DNA from: Bimastos eiseni
Lineage: Eukaryota; Annelida; Clitellata; Crassiclitellata; Lumbricidae
Assembly: GCA_959347315.1 (NCBI GenBank)
Contig: OY365806.1
Span: 28,000,815-28,064,814 of the forward strand
Reading direction: 5' to 3'
DNA length: 64,000 bases
Shown here: in pieces, positions 13,480 through 23,864 of the stretch
How the letters are laid out: each line of letters begins with the position of its first letter
Position numbering within the stretch: the stretch's first letter is position 1
The notes under the pieces: generated by a model
What the model was told of the DNA's origin: nothing
Seen by the model: the letters and a program-made list of their open reading frames with translations, nothing else
Databases searched by the model: none
Translations under genes and position numbers: made by a program

Positions 13480-13990
13480 CACCCATAAAAGCCACGTCAG
13501 GGAGACCAGCTTATGCCAAATCAAGTCCGCAATAGTCAATCCTCTCGTTTCGTTTTGGTGCCGGGTCGAAATCCAGGGAGTCAAGCCGAGGAGGCAGCAT
13601 GGTGCTACGGTGGTAGTCGATGATGAGGGTGGTCATGTGGTGGCACACATGAGTAGAATCTGGATAGGACACATTGAAGAGTTCGGTTTTTAGTCGTGAA
13701 TGGAAAGTAGCAGGGAATAATGAAAGCGGCGGAGATGTTATATTTGGAGTTGAGATGTACATGTAGGGATGAGCAAACTGACGGAGTTCTTTTGGGAGTC
13801 CGTTCCAAAGTGCTGGTACAGCATAGACTAAGGAGCGGTTGCAGAATTACAGAGACGATGAGACTAGAGGTCGAGATAGAGAAGGATATGATGATGACGA
13901 TGAGCGAGTTGATCCGGGCGGCTGGATTGAAGGGAGTTGACGAATGTAAGAAGGTTGAGGGGTTTGAAGTGCGTTGTAGGTGATAGATAC
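13480..13990. repeat. Dispersed repeat, copy 1
   Basis: The first about 130 bases (AAAGCCACGTCAGGGAGACC, then AATCAAGTCCGCAATAG, then GTCGAAATCC) recur at 26498-26655 with about 85 percent identity by eye. The downstream part (13620-13980) is present only here. It reads as a possible fragment of a longer retroelement, but no diagnostic motif is visible. Confidence 0.5.
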
Positions 13991-14039
13991 AATTTTGTAG
14001 TGGATGCGTTGAGGAACTTTAAGCCAATGAAGTTATTTT

Positions 14040-14166
14040 AAGACAGAGGTTATAGTCCTCCCGGACCCTACAGCCCATAGAGTCCCCCCGGACTCTACAA
14101 GGTCCCCCCGGACCCCACAGCCCATAGAGTCCCCCCGGACCCTACAGGGTCCCCCGGACTCTACAT
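14040..14166. repeat. GTCCCCCCGGACCCTACAG minisatellite, 47-bp period
   Basis: CAGCCCATAGAGTCCCCCCG occurs at about 14071 and 14118. Each 47-bp unit consists of two similar halves built on GTCCCCCCGGAC, a near-palindrome. The block is GC-rich in AT-rich surroundings. Confidence 0.8.
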
Positions 14167-14169
14167 GCA

Positions 14170-16215
14170 GTCAAGCATGCACAGCTGTAGGGTACATCGA
14201 AGGGCCCGTCAATACGAGCAGATCAAAAGAAATTGCAGACACATCAAAGGACTGATTGCTGCTAGCAGATCAAACGGGCCCTGGTCGGCGGCAAGCAACC
14301 AACAGCTGCTGCACCAAGGAACCCATAGCAGCGAGCAGATCAAAGAAACCATAGCGGCAGACAGACCCCTTGGCCCTTAGCGGCAAACAGACATAGTAGG
14401 CAGATCAAAGAGCTCATGGCGGCATGGCAAACATGCCACAGTACAAACTGCTGACTACGCTAACCCGTCACCACGCTAACAGATGGGAGATTGAAACAAT
14501 ATTGTGAGAATTTTTTTACTAATCCATCGATTAACCTTTTCCAGAACATGATCTTTTCCAGAAAGACATTAAGTCAACCCATGGAGGGTCAACTAGTCTT
14601 CTCAATTTGTTTGTTTATCGTCAACCCGACATCATGCACTAGCAGTAGCAGTCGATATAGGACCTATCTAGCTAGACCTACACGCTTCGTCGTTTCGCAA
14701 CTTGAAATAGAAGAAATTCAGTTCAGTGGTATAAGTGCTATTAGAGCAGTGCAACTTAATTATTTTAACAACTTAATAGGTCTGATCCGCTCGTTAATGA
14801 TTTTAGCAAACCAGTTCAAGAACGTTTTGCTTTTAACCTCTGAAAATTGATAACCAAATGCAGCAGACGCTGGGGGCGCGTTAGGCGAAAACTTAAGTTA
14901 ATGTAAAGTTAACTAGAATATAAACACGAATTCTAGACATAGGCTACTTCAGTCAGTGAGTATAAGCCTAATGAAAATATGAAATTTGTCTGAAAAAGTA
15001 AGAAATAAAATGCTGCTGATAATAACGTAAAGGAATTGCACTGTTGCATGGACGCTCATGGACGGCGCCCACGCTGTACTGAGCCAAATAAGTGGCATGA
15101 AAATAAATACCTGGACGCCTACCCAAGCACACTTTAAGCACTGCCTAGGCGTAGGCCTACATGTACCAGTCAGGTTTACAGCGAAAACTGATCCGGACTG
15201 TTAATTGTCTGTTGTTAGGGCGATGATGCTCGGAGTTAGCAAGGGGTTCGTCGAATTATGCTTCAGTTTCCTCGCTTGAGCGAAGGGTCTCTCGTCTCGG
15301 CCTGTGAATAAGCGCACGTCCAAGCTGGTTTCCGCAACTTCGCTTTCGTGGGCGCTGTAGAAATGTTGAGATTACGATTACACTTATTACTACTCTCACT
15401 CGAGGAGCTACTGTGTAGGGACCTTGAGCAAGTTCTTCGCGCATAATTGCTCTGCAATATATCTGCAATTGCGCCGTCGTCGAGGCGTGTGTGCCCTAAT
15501 TCTGAACTAATTGTAAGAAGGGCAATATATAAAAAAAATAAATATATATATATATTATTTTTATATATTTTTTGAATTATATATATATATATAAAATTAC
15601 AGTCGTATTGTATTATATTGTATAGTAATGGCGCTATAATATGCGCTTAATGGATTTTAGTTTATTGGCTAAGTTTCGTCTGGGGAGTAGGCTATTTCCT
15701 CGCAATCAAGTGCTCAGAGATAGGTATACGAACAGCCACATGTGCACTCTGAATAATTATGTCAAATATATCCGCTTAAAGGTATGTTGAAATGACACAT
15801 AGGCCTACGTACTCAAAGCTACATAATTAATATTATTCAATTTATTAGACTTGTTGTTCACTTATGTATCTCTATATAGGCCTATATAGGTCTACTGTTA
15901 CAATATTTTATAAATAGGCCTAAAGTGACCTCACGAATGCAGTCATGCGGCGCGAGGCATCGACAGCCTTTATAAATTATAATTATGTCGATGATGTGAG
16001 ATGACAGCATGGCGATGTAATTGGCCAAAACAACACGTATTGCAGGAAATGGGAGTGACAAAGTCAGCAGTCATTATAAAACAGGTCACGGAATGCATTC
16101 ACCTCAACGACGTTGCTGCATATCATAAGTAGGTAAATGGAACGGAAATTAGGTAGACCCTAAAATATATGATGGGCGATCGATTTACCTATCCACCAGA
16201 CCTCTGCTCTCTGTC
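14170..16215. other. No recognised gene
   Basis: The longest open frame (14491-14850, 119 codons, +) has no motif I recognise, low-complexity flanks and no good splice or start context, so I do not call it a gene. At 15535-15598 there is an A/T-only palindromic stretch. Confidence 0.4.
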
Positions 16216-16226
16216 TCTCTCTTTCC

Positions 16227-17552
16227 CAGTGGCGCAGCGACGGGGGCGAGGGGGCGAACTGCCCCAGGCGGCACTTGTCCTAGGGGCGGCATTTTCGGTA
16301 AAAAATCGTTAAATAAAAAATTTTTGTTGTAAAGTTGCATTTTACAAGATTCTTGTTGCCTTTGTCTAAACCTGGCACAATGCTTTTTAGGTTTCTCTCT
16401 ACTTAAAACTAACATACGATATACTGTAGTACCATCGAAATGATCGAATGGCATGCACCTAATGTTTATAGACATCAGAGCAATCCTCAGGTAGTTTGGC
16501 GCCCTAGGCAGTCATCTATATAAGAGCGCCCCACCCCGTTGCATAAGCGATCGATTTACCTATCCACTAGACAGTAAGATGTGAGAAAATATGGGGTCAG
16601 GCACACACTGCACGCCAGTGCACGGGACACATAAAAATGTTTTTTGTCAAAATATACAGACTATTCTGGCAAACGAAAATTAATTGGGAAAGAGCGGGAG
16701 ATTCAATGAGGTGTTAAGAGGTTGAATATCGTTGTTGGAATTGGAATTCGTCAAAAACTAATTTTTAATTAAGAAAATTAATAATTTATTTTTGTATCGT
16801 TACGAAATTTTATTCCTTAAAACTTTACCTCATTATCCATAAAATTCGGCGCCCCTTAAATTTGGCGAATGGAATTTGTTGTGGTCTGGCGCCCAGGGCG
16901 GCTTCTTATGTCGCCTATGCCAGGAACCGGCCCTGATAGACATGGCACAAAAGAGAATTTAGGCATTACACTCATTTTTGTAAATATTTTACTGGGAATG
17001 AAAATATGAAACTGTACCGTATCCGTAATCTGTATGATAAGTTACCAGTAACTAGTCTATTCTAATAACTATACTTACTATAGTCCCATCATGATTAAAT
17101 GATATTATTTGGGACTTAGAGAGACAGAATAAAAATTTTACTGTTTAATTTAATTTTTTTTAACTTAATAATTTTCGATATAGCCTGCAAGACGTTTAGT
17201 AACTTTATTGTGAGGCTTGCTTTTTGCTTGTTTTATAAATGTTTTATTGCTTAATTAATACTATCTTATATTCTTTTCTTATTTTTATATCAAACGATAA
17301 CGTGTTTTAATTAGTCAAACTGTTTTGACTTGACAGTGCATGCTGATGTTGTTACTAACTGTATAAAGAATTGAATACTAAATAGAATAATCCTAATGTA
17401 TATAATGAAAAACTCAAAACAAGCGTCTTATGCCTATCACCCCTTGTGCATATCCCGGAATATGCACAAGAATAAAGTTATGGAAATAATAGACAGAGGC
17501 GGCGTTTTGTGCCTTCGCCCCAGGCGGCGCTTTGCCTCGCTATACGCCACTG
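16227..17552. mobile_element. hAT transposon, non-autonomous, perfect 8-bp target duplication
   Basis: It begins CAGTGGCGCAGCGACGG and ends ...CGCTATACGCCACTG; the outer 8 bases are an exact inverted repeat. The flanks are identical octamers, CTCTTTCC at 16219-16226 and at 17553-17560. The GC-rich ends (GCCCCAGGCGGC at both sides) are typical of a widespread hAT terminus. The interior has no transposase frame. It contains a second set of similar GC-rich words (16495-16545 and 16870-16935, the latter CGGCTTCTTATGTCGCC...GGAACCGGCCCTG), suggesting an older element nested inside. Confidence 0.85.
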
Positions 17553-17560
17553 CTCTTTCC

Positions 17561-17567
17561 GCACACG

Positions 17568-17599
<32 letters not shown>

Positions 17600-19250
17600 T
17601 ATATAAACTCCATCCAGTATTATGACAAATATCTGATCCATCCTACGAACTCACCAAAACCCACCTCTTAATTGTGCTAGGCTTCTACCTCCCAACAGAG
17701 GTCTTTCACTAAAAACTGAAAGTACTGCTGTTTCACAAATCCTAACCTGATTCCGCATTTCCCTCCCTCCCTCGCCATTTCAACTCTAAACATCATCCAC
17801 CTTTAATTATCCGTCTGACTGTCTGTCTGTATGACTCTCTGGAGTTCGACCTCTATCTATCCATTTTGTCAAGCGCCTGTGATTAAGTTGCATGGCTCCC
17901 GCGACTTTATGTAAATCTCTAATGTGAAAGTCCTGATGTGCATGCATGAATATGCTAAATCTATGATTCTTTCTGATCTATTTCTTCTTCCTCTATAGAG
18001 CTGCTTGTGTAGACTACATGTAGCCCTTGCAACCTTTCTCTTTGTTGTAGGCCTACCCCAAACTAAAGAATATTGGTGTGCGTATCCCCTACATCATCAG
18101 CACTATTCCTATAGTAGCAATCATAGCCTAGGCCCACATGTAGGCTATAGGCCTACGTAGGATCTATCTTCATTTAGCCTCTCTTATATAGGACAATGAC
18201 ATAGTTCTATGGATATATATATATATATATGTATATATAGGAACCACATCTGAAATACCCAGTCTTCGTATCATTTGATATTCTTAACTTCTTGCGTTAA
18301 TGAAAATTCTATTAGCTCTTCCTCTTATTTATTTTCTTAAATTTCGTGATCATCACTCTGAATCCGTTTGCTCTTATTACTGTCATCCATGATTCTAATC
18401 ACCTGACGAATAAAATTTAAAGCATTGTCTTGGATGGATGCTTGACGTGGATTGCTTCTGTAGATTGTGCCATCTATTGAACAATTCGACATCGAACCAT
18501 GTAACATTGAACGTTTTATCTGGGATTAGCAATGGAAGGGATATTCATGAAACCGAAGAAAACCGAGTCATTGACCTAGATTATGTGTGTGACAACATCC
18601 GGGACTTTTGCAAGAAAAATCTGCAGGCGCTTTGTGTTTTTGTTAACGTGATAACACGACTTAATATATAATAGGCCTATAACTTAATAATATAAATAAA
18701 GTGTGCTCAAAGGAAGATGTATTTAGGGCCTACTTGCATAAAATTAAATGAACCATTTGGCTACTATACGTTCAAAGTTATTTTGCCAAGTATCCGGATA
18801 TAGGCCTATGTCACTTTATTCGTTAAATAGCCAATCAAAGGCACCAACCGCAATGCATCGTAAAAGCTTAACGATCACTGAGTGGCTGCCATGTTGTGAC
18901 TTTATATCCCATTCAACACTGTATACATAGCCATTGTTTGTATTAAGTGGTTATACTTCTTCTAGTGCTGCACAGCTATTAGAGCCTCCTTGTAATCCTT
19001 TAGAATTTTATTTTGCTTATGATTCTCATGGCTAAGCAAATGAAGTCATTTTTGTCTCCACCTTGGGACTGCATTTTAGACGGTCTGAGCGGTTTGCATA
19101 GGCTTCCATTATTGCATTCTCGAAACCGTGATTTAAGCCAGTTTTCTTCATTGAAGCGAAGGGAAGGTCTAACTCAATCTCCGAAATTTCTCATCGCCAT
19201 ACAATAAGCCGCGTCAGAGACTTGTAGTAAATCAGCGGCGCGATATGAAA
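17561..19250. other. No gene seen; TA microsatellites
   Basis: TA runs at 17567-17605 and 18213-18231. No coding region is supported. Confidence 0.5.
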
Positions 19251-19253
19251 GGT

Positions 19254-19345
19254 ACGGAGCCCCTAAAGGGACATGAAAGAAAATTATTATAAGTCGTTCC
19301 CATGACTTAATAAGTCGTGTGCACGAGATATTAACTCGTGATTTG
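19254..19345 (+). repeat. Palindrome-rich MITE end (TACGGAGCCCCTAAAG family), fragment
   Basis: It starts TACGGAGCCCCTAAAGGGACATG and runs into palindromic words (AAGTCGTTCCCATGACTTAAT, GTGTGCACGAGATATTAACTCGTG). The same end, inverted, closes the repeat at 28244-28500. Confidence 0.65.
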
Positions 19346-19349
19346 TGAT

Positions 19350-20447
19350 TCAAGAATTGGGTCCATGTGGCGATGTTTGGAAGCTTTAGTGACTGCACGG
19401 ACAAGAGCGTATACAGAATATTTATATTATTGCTGTAGACCTAGAGCTTTTCAATTGAGATTAGTTAGTGTTGTAGAAGAGAGAGTTGCAGTAGTCGAGT
19501 CTGCATTGAATAACGAAGCGACTGCTACGCATATGCAGGCTGTCTCATAATCAAGTTAATCTATTGTATAATAGATTTCATAAGTTGTTCTCATAATCAA
19601 TTGAACGCAATCCGTAAGGGTCACGAATATAATTATTCATATACCCGGTGCGAAATAGCGGAGTGTTGTGGTCAAAATGTAAGATTTGTGTAAGTTAAGT
19701 CCAAGATTACGAACTCGTGAAGAGTGAATCAAATTAATGGATTATGTTATAAGGCTGCAAGCACACGTCCAAATCGCTTTCATAGACTATTTATCTGTAG
19801 GCCTACTGCTGTGCGTCGTTCGGGTGTGATTTTGACCACTTTAGGCCTACCTTCTCAGATTATGTGGGAAGAATACATCGTTGAGTAGTTCTGCGCCTCA
19901 GTCTGATTGTACTGGCCGTGGATTTCTTCTTCCTGCCGCGTACAGGCCATATAAATTAATGTTTGTCTTCTCAGTACTAGAGTCATTAGGAACTATCGCT
20001 TTGCAGTATAAAAGCCTCAGTTTAGTGGGCTATGCTTTCTGGAATAGGTTGACTCGCATCCCTCGCCTTAAGTTCCTCGATATTTTCTCCCTCCATTTCG
20101 TGAGCGTTTGAAAACCAGTTTGTGAACATTGTTTTATCGGGAGCGTTTCTGATGGATCTCTCTTAATTAAATAGGTGTTATATTAATCTGATTGCAATGA
20201 CGATTACATTTGGTGGTGGGCTGGTGGCACATGGGAAAAGTCAAGATACGCAGATATATTATGATTGTAAGCTTAATGATTTAGCTTACAATGAAGTTAG
20301 GACCTACTGAACAGGTAGAACAGATCTTCAGCTGTTATCAATTACTATAGCTATAGTCTCACATTTGAGGGAGCAGAGTTTACTTGCACAGTGAAAACAC
20401 AGCTGTACTAGCAAGAGAAAGATGTTCACAGGCCTAACTTTTAAATA
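19350..20447. other. No gene seen
   Basis: Sequence between two repeats with short open frames only; no motif, splice context or repeat structure recognised. Confidence 0.4.
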
Positions 20448-21449
20448 GTATTGTGGCGTTCTGCCGCCCGAGCGCCTGCCTAGCGCTAACGGACGGTGTC
20501 GACTCCAGCTTGCGAACACGCCTGGAGTCGCCCGAGTCACTTTCTTACCAAATCTCAATGCCAAACGGTTACTCTATATCTACCAGGATGTTCACTATCA
20601 CCAGGCAAGATTAGGGACGGGTTTCTTCTCCAAGAAAGGTAACACGGCTCGAATTAGTAACGAGGTCTGACTCTGCCTATTCCGCGGTCGCCGGATGGGC
20701 AACGTTCTGAGGATGGCCGTACTCAAAACAGGGTTCATAATCATACCGGCAGGAGTCTTCATCGCCTTGCATACTTTCCAAGCTACTAGCCTCGTCTTCC
20801 TCTACCTGATGTCGTACCGTTCAGCATCTTGTGACTCTGAAACTATCGCCATTTAGGGACACCAAACGTTCTCTTAAGTTACGAGGTTCAGACATATTTG
20901 AAACAAGTCCATAAGCCATTTCGGCCTATACAATTATCGGTAGCTAAATCCAACGTCTTATACTCTTAGACATTACTGTCCCCAACTCTCTAACCTCTGT
21001 CGTCCTAGACACACCAGTCTCGCAGCTCTTCGTCATATCATGCTAGACACTTAGCTATCACGTCTTCTGCTCAACACGTATCTCTCGATCTATTTCCGTG
21101 TATGGCATAAACGGCCGCACACGTATATTTTGTCATGCACCATTGACGGACTAAGTTCCCGTCCTCTGTGTTAGCAGTTACCCACCAACACTGATATATT
21201 CTGCTTCGAGAAAAATGACACTGGCATGGTATTCACGGACACTGATAGTGAAGGTCTTCTGTCTATAAACTTCGCTATCTGCACACAGATCTTCGATCCG
21301 ACCTACGCACGAGGGGGCCCGACCTCGCACTTTAGTCATCTCTCAGAACTGTGTGTGACGACAAACAACCATGTATTCACCTGGGTACCCGATTACCCAA
21401 ACGTACTCGTATCGATCACTTTGATCAGACACGCAAGTAGATACACTTC

Positions 21450-23210
21450 GGGAAAACGGGAGGAGTATCTATGACCAACGTAGGTAGCCAACAGTAATAT
21501 TTACGCATCGATCAATTCTTGGTCTGCTTACTATCTTTACCCTGGGTTCCGACTGCCCAGACTTTCACGTCGGCCTCTTGGCCCATTTCCGTGTGTGGCA
21601 TACCGGCCTCACACGCATAAGTTATCAGGCACACGATTGACCGTCCTCTGCGTTGGCAATTGTCCGCCAACACCGCAATATATTCTGATACTCGGGAAAC
21701 CGGGAGGAGTAACTATGACCAACGTAGGTAACAAACAAGAGTATCTATCGAACGACTATAAAGCCATCAAGAAGAGTTACTTGACTAGTAACGTGAAGGT
21801 ATCAATCGGCACCAGTGTTTTCTCTTGTTTGTCACGTGCTCTTCTAACGTGTTCACCCTCCACGTGTAATTCCAGCGGGTCCTTCGGGAATTTCCCCGAT
21901 ATTTCTATCGAACGTATTCAATGGGGAACTTTCCCCGTATGTGCCAACTCTCCACCGGCAGCTCTCTCGGTTTGTACGGCTGCTACTGCGGGAATCTACT
22001 CGGCTTGTATCTCTTGCGGCCACCCGACTTTTCATGTCTCCGACAACCTGGGGAAAACGGGAGGAGTATCTATGACCGAACTAGGTAGCCAACGAGTATA
22101 TTTCTCGGCCGGCTTGCATCTGTCATATACTTTAATATCCGATCACCCAGACTCTCACATGTCTGTAACTTCCTCGGACTGCACTTATTCCTCTCATCGT
22201 AGGATCATCTAGATACTCGTCACCTAGAGCTCTGACCAACGGTAATGCACCAACTCTCGTTTCTCAGAATCAATTCTCTCACAGGCACCTGAGGTAAGTG
22301 TCACCACGTTACCTCTATGTTTCACACAGACCTGTATTATAATAATCACTTTCTCTGAAGCAATTGTACTCTGTCTCTTATACACTGGAACGAACCACTG
22401 GCAGGTCTTTCGAGGAAGTCCTCGAAAAGAAATTACGTAGTTAGATCTACAAGAAGAAATTAGTAGACGCCTCGCGGGGAAACCGCGAGCCAAGATATTG
22501 CAACTAGACACACAAGATTGAATAGATTTCTGGAAAACCGAGAGGAGTAACTGTGACCAACATAGGTAGCCAGTAAGAATATTTACCGAAAGACCGTAAG
22601 ACAATCAAGAAGACATACTGCGGGGACACCGCAAGTACAGATATTACGTTAAGTAACTCAAGTATAGATACGCGGGGAAACCGCGACCTAAGACATTGCG
22701 ATCAGACACGCAATTCAATAGATTGCTGGTAAACGAGAGGAGTAAGTATGACCACCGTTAGGTAGCCAAGCATAGATATTTACGGAAAACCGTAAATAGA
22801 AAGAATATGCGGAGACGCTCACAATTGATCAGGTTTTCGGCAACTAAAGGAACTTTCCCTGTATCTAACGCAACAATGGGGTCACCCTCCCCGTATTTAT
22901 CGAATGTATTCATGTTTTCCAGTATTTGTCAACGGCTTCTCCGGTAGCTCTCAGTCTGTTTCCAACGGCTTCACGGGTCCGCCCTCCCCGTCTTTTAACC
23001 AACGTGTACACTGGGGAATTCTTCCCGTAAATTGTCTCAACAGTCGCCATAAATCTGTCTCGATGTAGCGTTCGGTTGCTCGGGGCTTTACCCGATCTCT
23101 ATTTCTCACGGCCACCGACGGGGTCACGTATCCGACAACCGGCTGGTATTCTCGAGGAGTAACTATGACCGATCTAGGTAGCCAACAAGACTATTTCTCG
23201 GCCACCAGAA
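21450..23210 (+). repeat. Six spaced AGGAGTA-N-ATGACC modules (copy A)
   Basis: A conserved module of about 55 bp occurs six times in the same orientation, at about 21451, 21692, 22050, 22531, 22730 and 23150. Its pattern is GGGAAAACGGGAGGAGTA, a short gap, then TATGACC (TGTGACC in the fourth), then TAGGTAGCCAAC and TATTT. Read from the ATG, the modules give related starts of the form M-T-(N/E/D/T)-(V/L)-G-(S/N)-(Q/K)-Q. They lie in different frames and mostly run into stops. The modules are 200-480 bp apart. Copy B carries the same set from about 32140 to 33885. Confidence 0.8.
22408..22797 (+). other. Cluster of perfect short hairpins in LTR copy A
   Basis: Five perfect or near-perfect inverted repeats follow one another: TTTCGAGGAAGTCCTCGAAA (22408-22427), CTCGCGGGGAAACCGCGAG (22471-22489), TGCGGGGACACCGCA (22619-22633), CGCGGGGAAACCGCG (22671-22685) and ATTTACGGAAAACCGTAAAT (22778-22797). 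Loops are mostly GGAAA, GGACA or AAA. The regular stems in a stretch without a clear protein suggest RNA structure. The same hairpins are kept in copy B (for example 33160-33178), but the copies are too similar for this to show selection. Confidence 0.75.
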
Positions 23211-23582
23211 CTCCCACGGTCTGCACGGTCGGGGATTTTTCCCAGTCTATCTCTCGGTCGGCCGCCGAGGTCTCTCTCGATATATGCGTCGGTCCCTTCT
23301 GGGACTCACCCAGTCTGTATCACTCACGGCCACCAACGGGGTCACGTCTTCCCCGTATTTCCGAACAGACCTGTCATTCATTCATTTATTTCTCTCGATC
23401 GGGTCTTTACGCACTCTCGAACCTGTGAGCATTTCTCACAATCGGTCTTTCTCTGTCAGCCTGTTGACTCCTACGATCAGGGCACGGTCCGTCTTGCGAT
23501 CGACGGCAGAGGGGCCCACCCCGCCAGATCAGCGAAAAGCAGCACCAGCCTGACCGCGAGAGCGGCTGTCACTAGAGGTCGT

Positions 23583-23826
23583 ATTTATATGGCAACACTC
23601 AACGATCCCTGGAGCGGTACGAGAACCACTCTACGTATGAAGCAGTACGAACCACTGCTTCACATATATAGCGATGCACCGCATGTCAGGCTATACTCAA
23701 GCCAATTCATGCGTCTGCAAGCTATGCACTCAATTAAAAACCGCCGATCGGTCTTCCTTCCTATACGCAACACTGTAAAAAAATAGACGTAAAATAACAC
23801 TATGGCGAGCCGATTATTTAAATAAA
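23583..23826 (+). promoter_or_regulatory. Putative LTR TATA box and polyadenylation signal (copy A)
   Basis: TATTTATATGG at 23583 and AATAAA at 23821-23826, 35 bp before the CA end. The order matches the promoter-R-polyA layout of an LTR, with the transcription start probably about 30 bp after the TATA box. A 65-codon frame (23589-23786) lies in between and is not recognised. The equivalents in copy B are at 34225 and 34463-34468. Confidence 0.45.
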
Positions 23827-23864
23827 TCATTCATTCCAGCCTTGTGGCCTGTCCGCCACAGTAT

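Larger units (their letters stand above)
20452..23860 (+). mobile_element. 3.4-kb LTR-like element, copy A (probable solo LTR)
   Basis: A 3409-bp unit that starts TGTGGCGTTCTGCC and ends GGCCTGTCCGCCACA: TG...CA with a short inverted repeat TGTGGCG/CGCCACA. It is flanked by the direct repeat GTAT (20448-20451 and 23861-23864). A nearly identical unit lies at 31140-34502 with a different 4-bp duplication (TTAG). TG/CA ends, a 4-bp duplication, a TATA-like box (23583) and a later AATAAA (23821) fit a long terminal repeat with a very long U3. No gag, protease, reverse transcriptase or integrase is present, so a solo LTR or a large non-autonomous LTR element is inferred. A 205-codon frame (21595-22212, +) is not recognised. 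It begins at a CTG-like context upstream of a better ATG at about 21715. Confidence 0.7.

Noticed and set aside
14491..14850. 119-codon frame as a host gene
   Set aside because: No family resemblance, splice context or codon regularity; likely a chance frame.
22224..22604. Minus-strand 126-codon frame (135 codons in copy B)
   Set aside because: No motif is recognised. It is antisense across the hairpin cluster and its persistence is explained by the young age of both copies.
21450..23210. Bacterial or phage DNA, because of AGGAG boxes before ATG
   Set aside because: The unit has LTR-type ends and target duplications, occurs twice in animal DNA, and most starts run quickly into stops in varying frames. 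Contamination is not needed to explain it.
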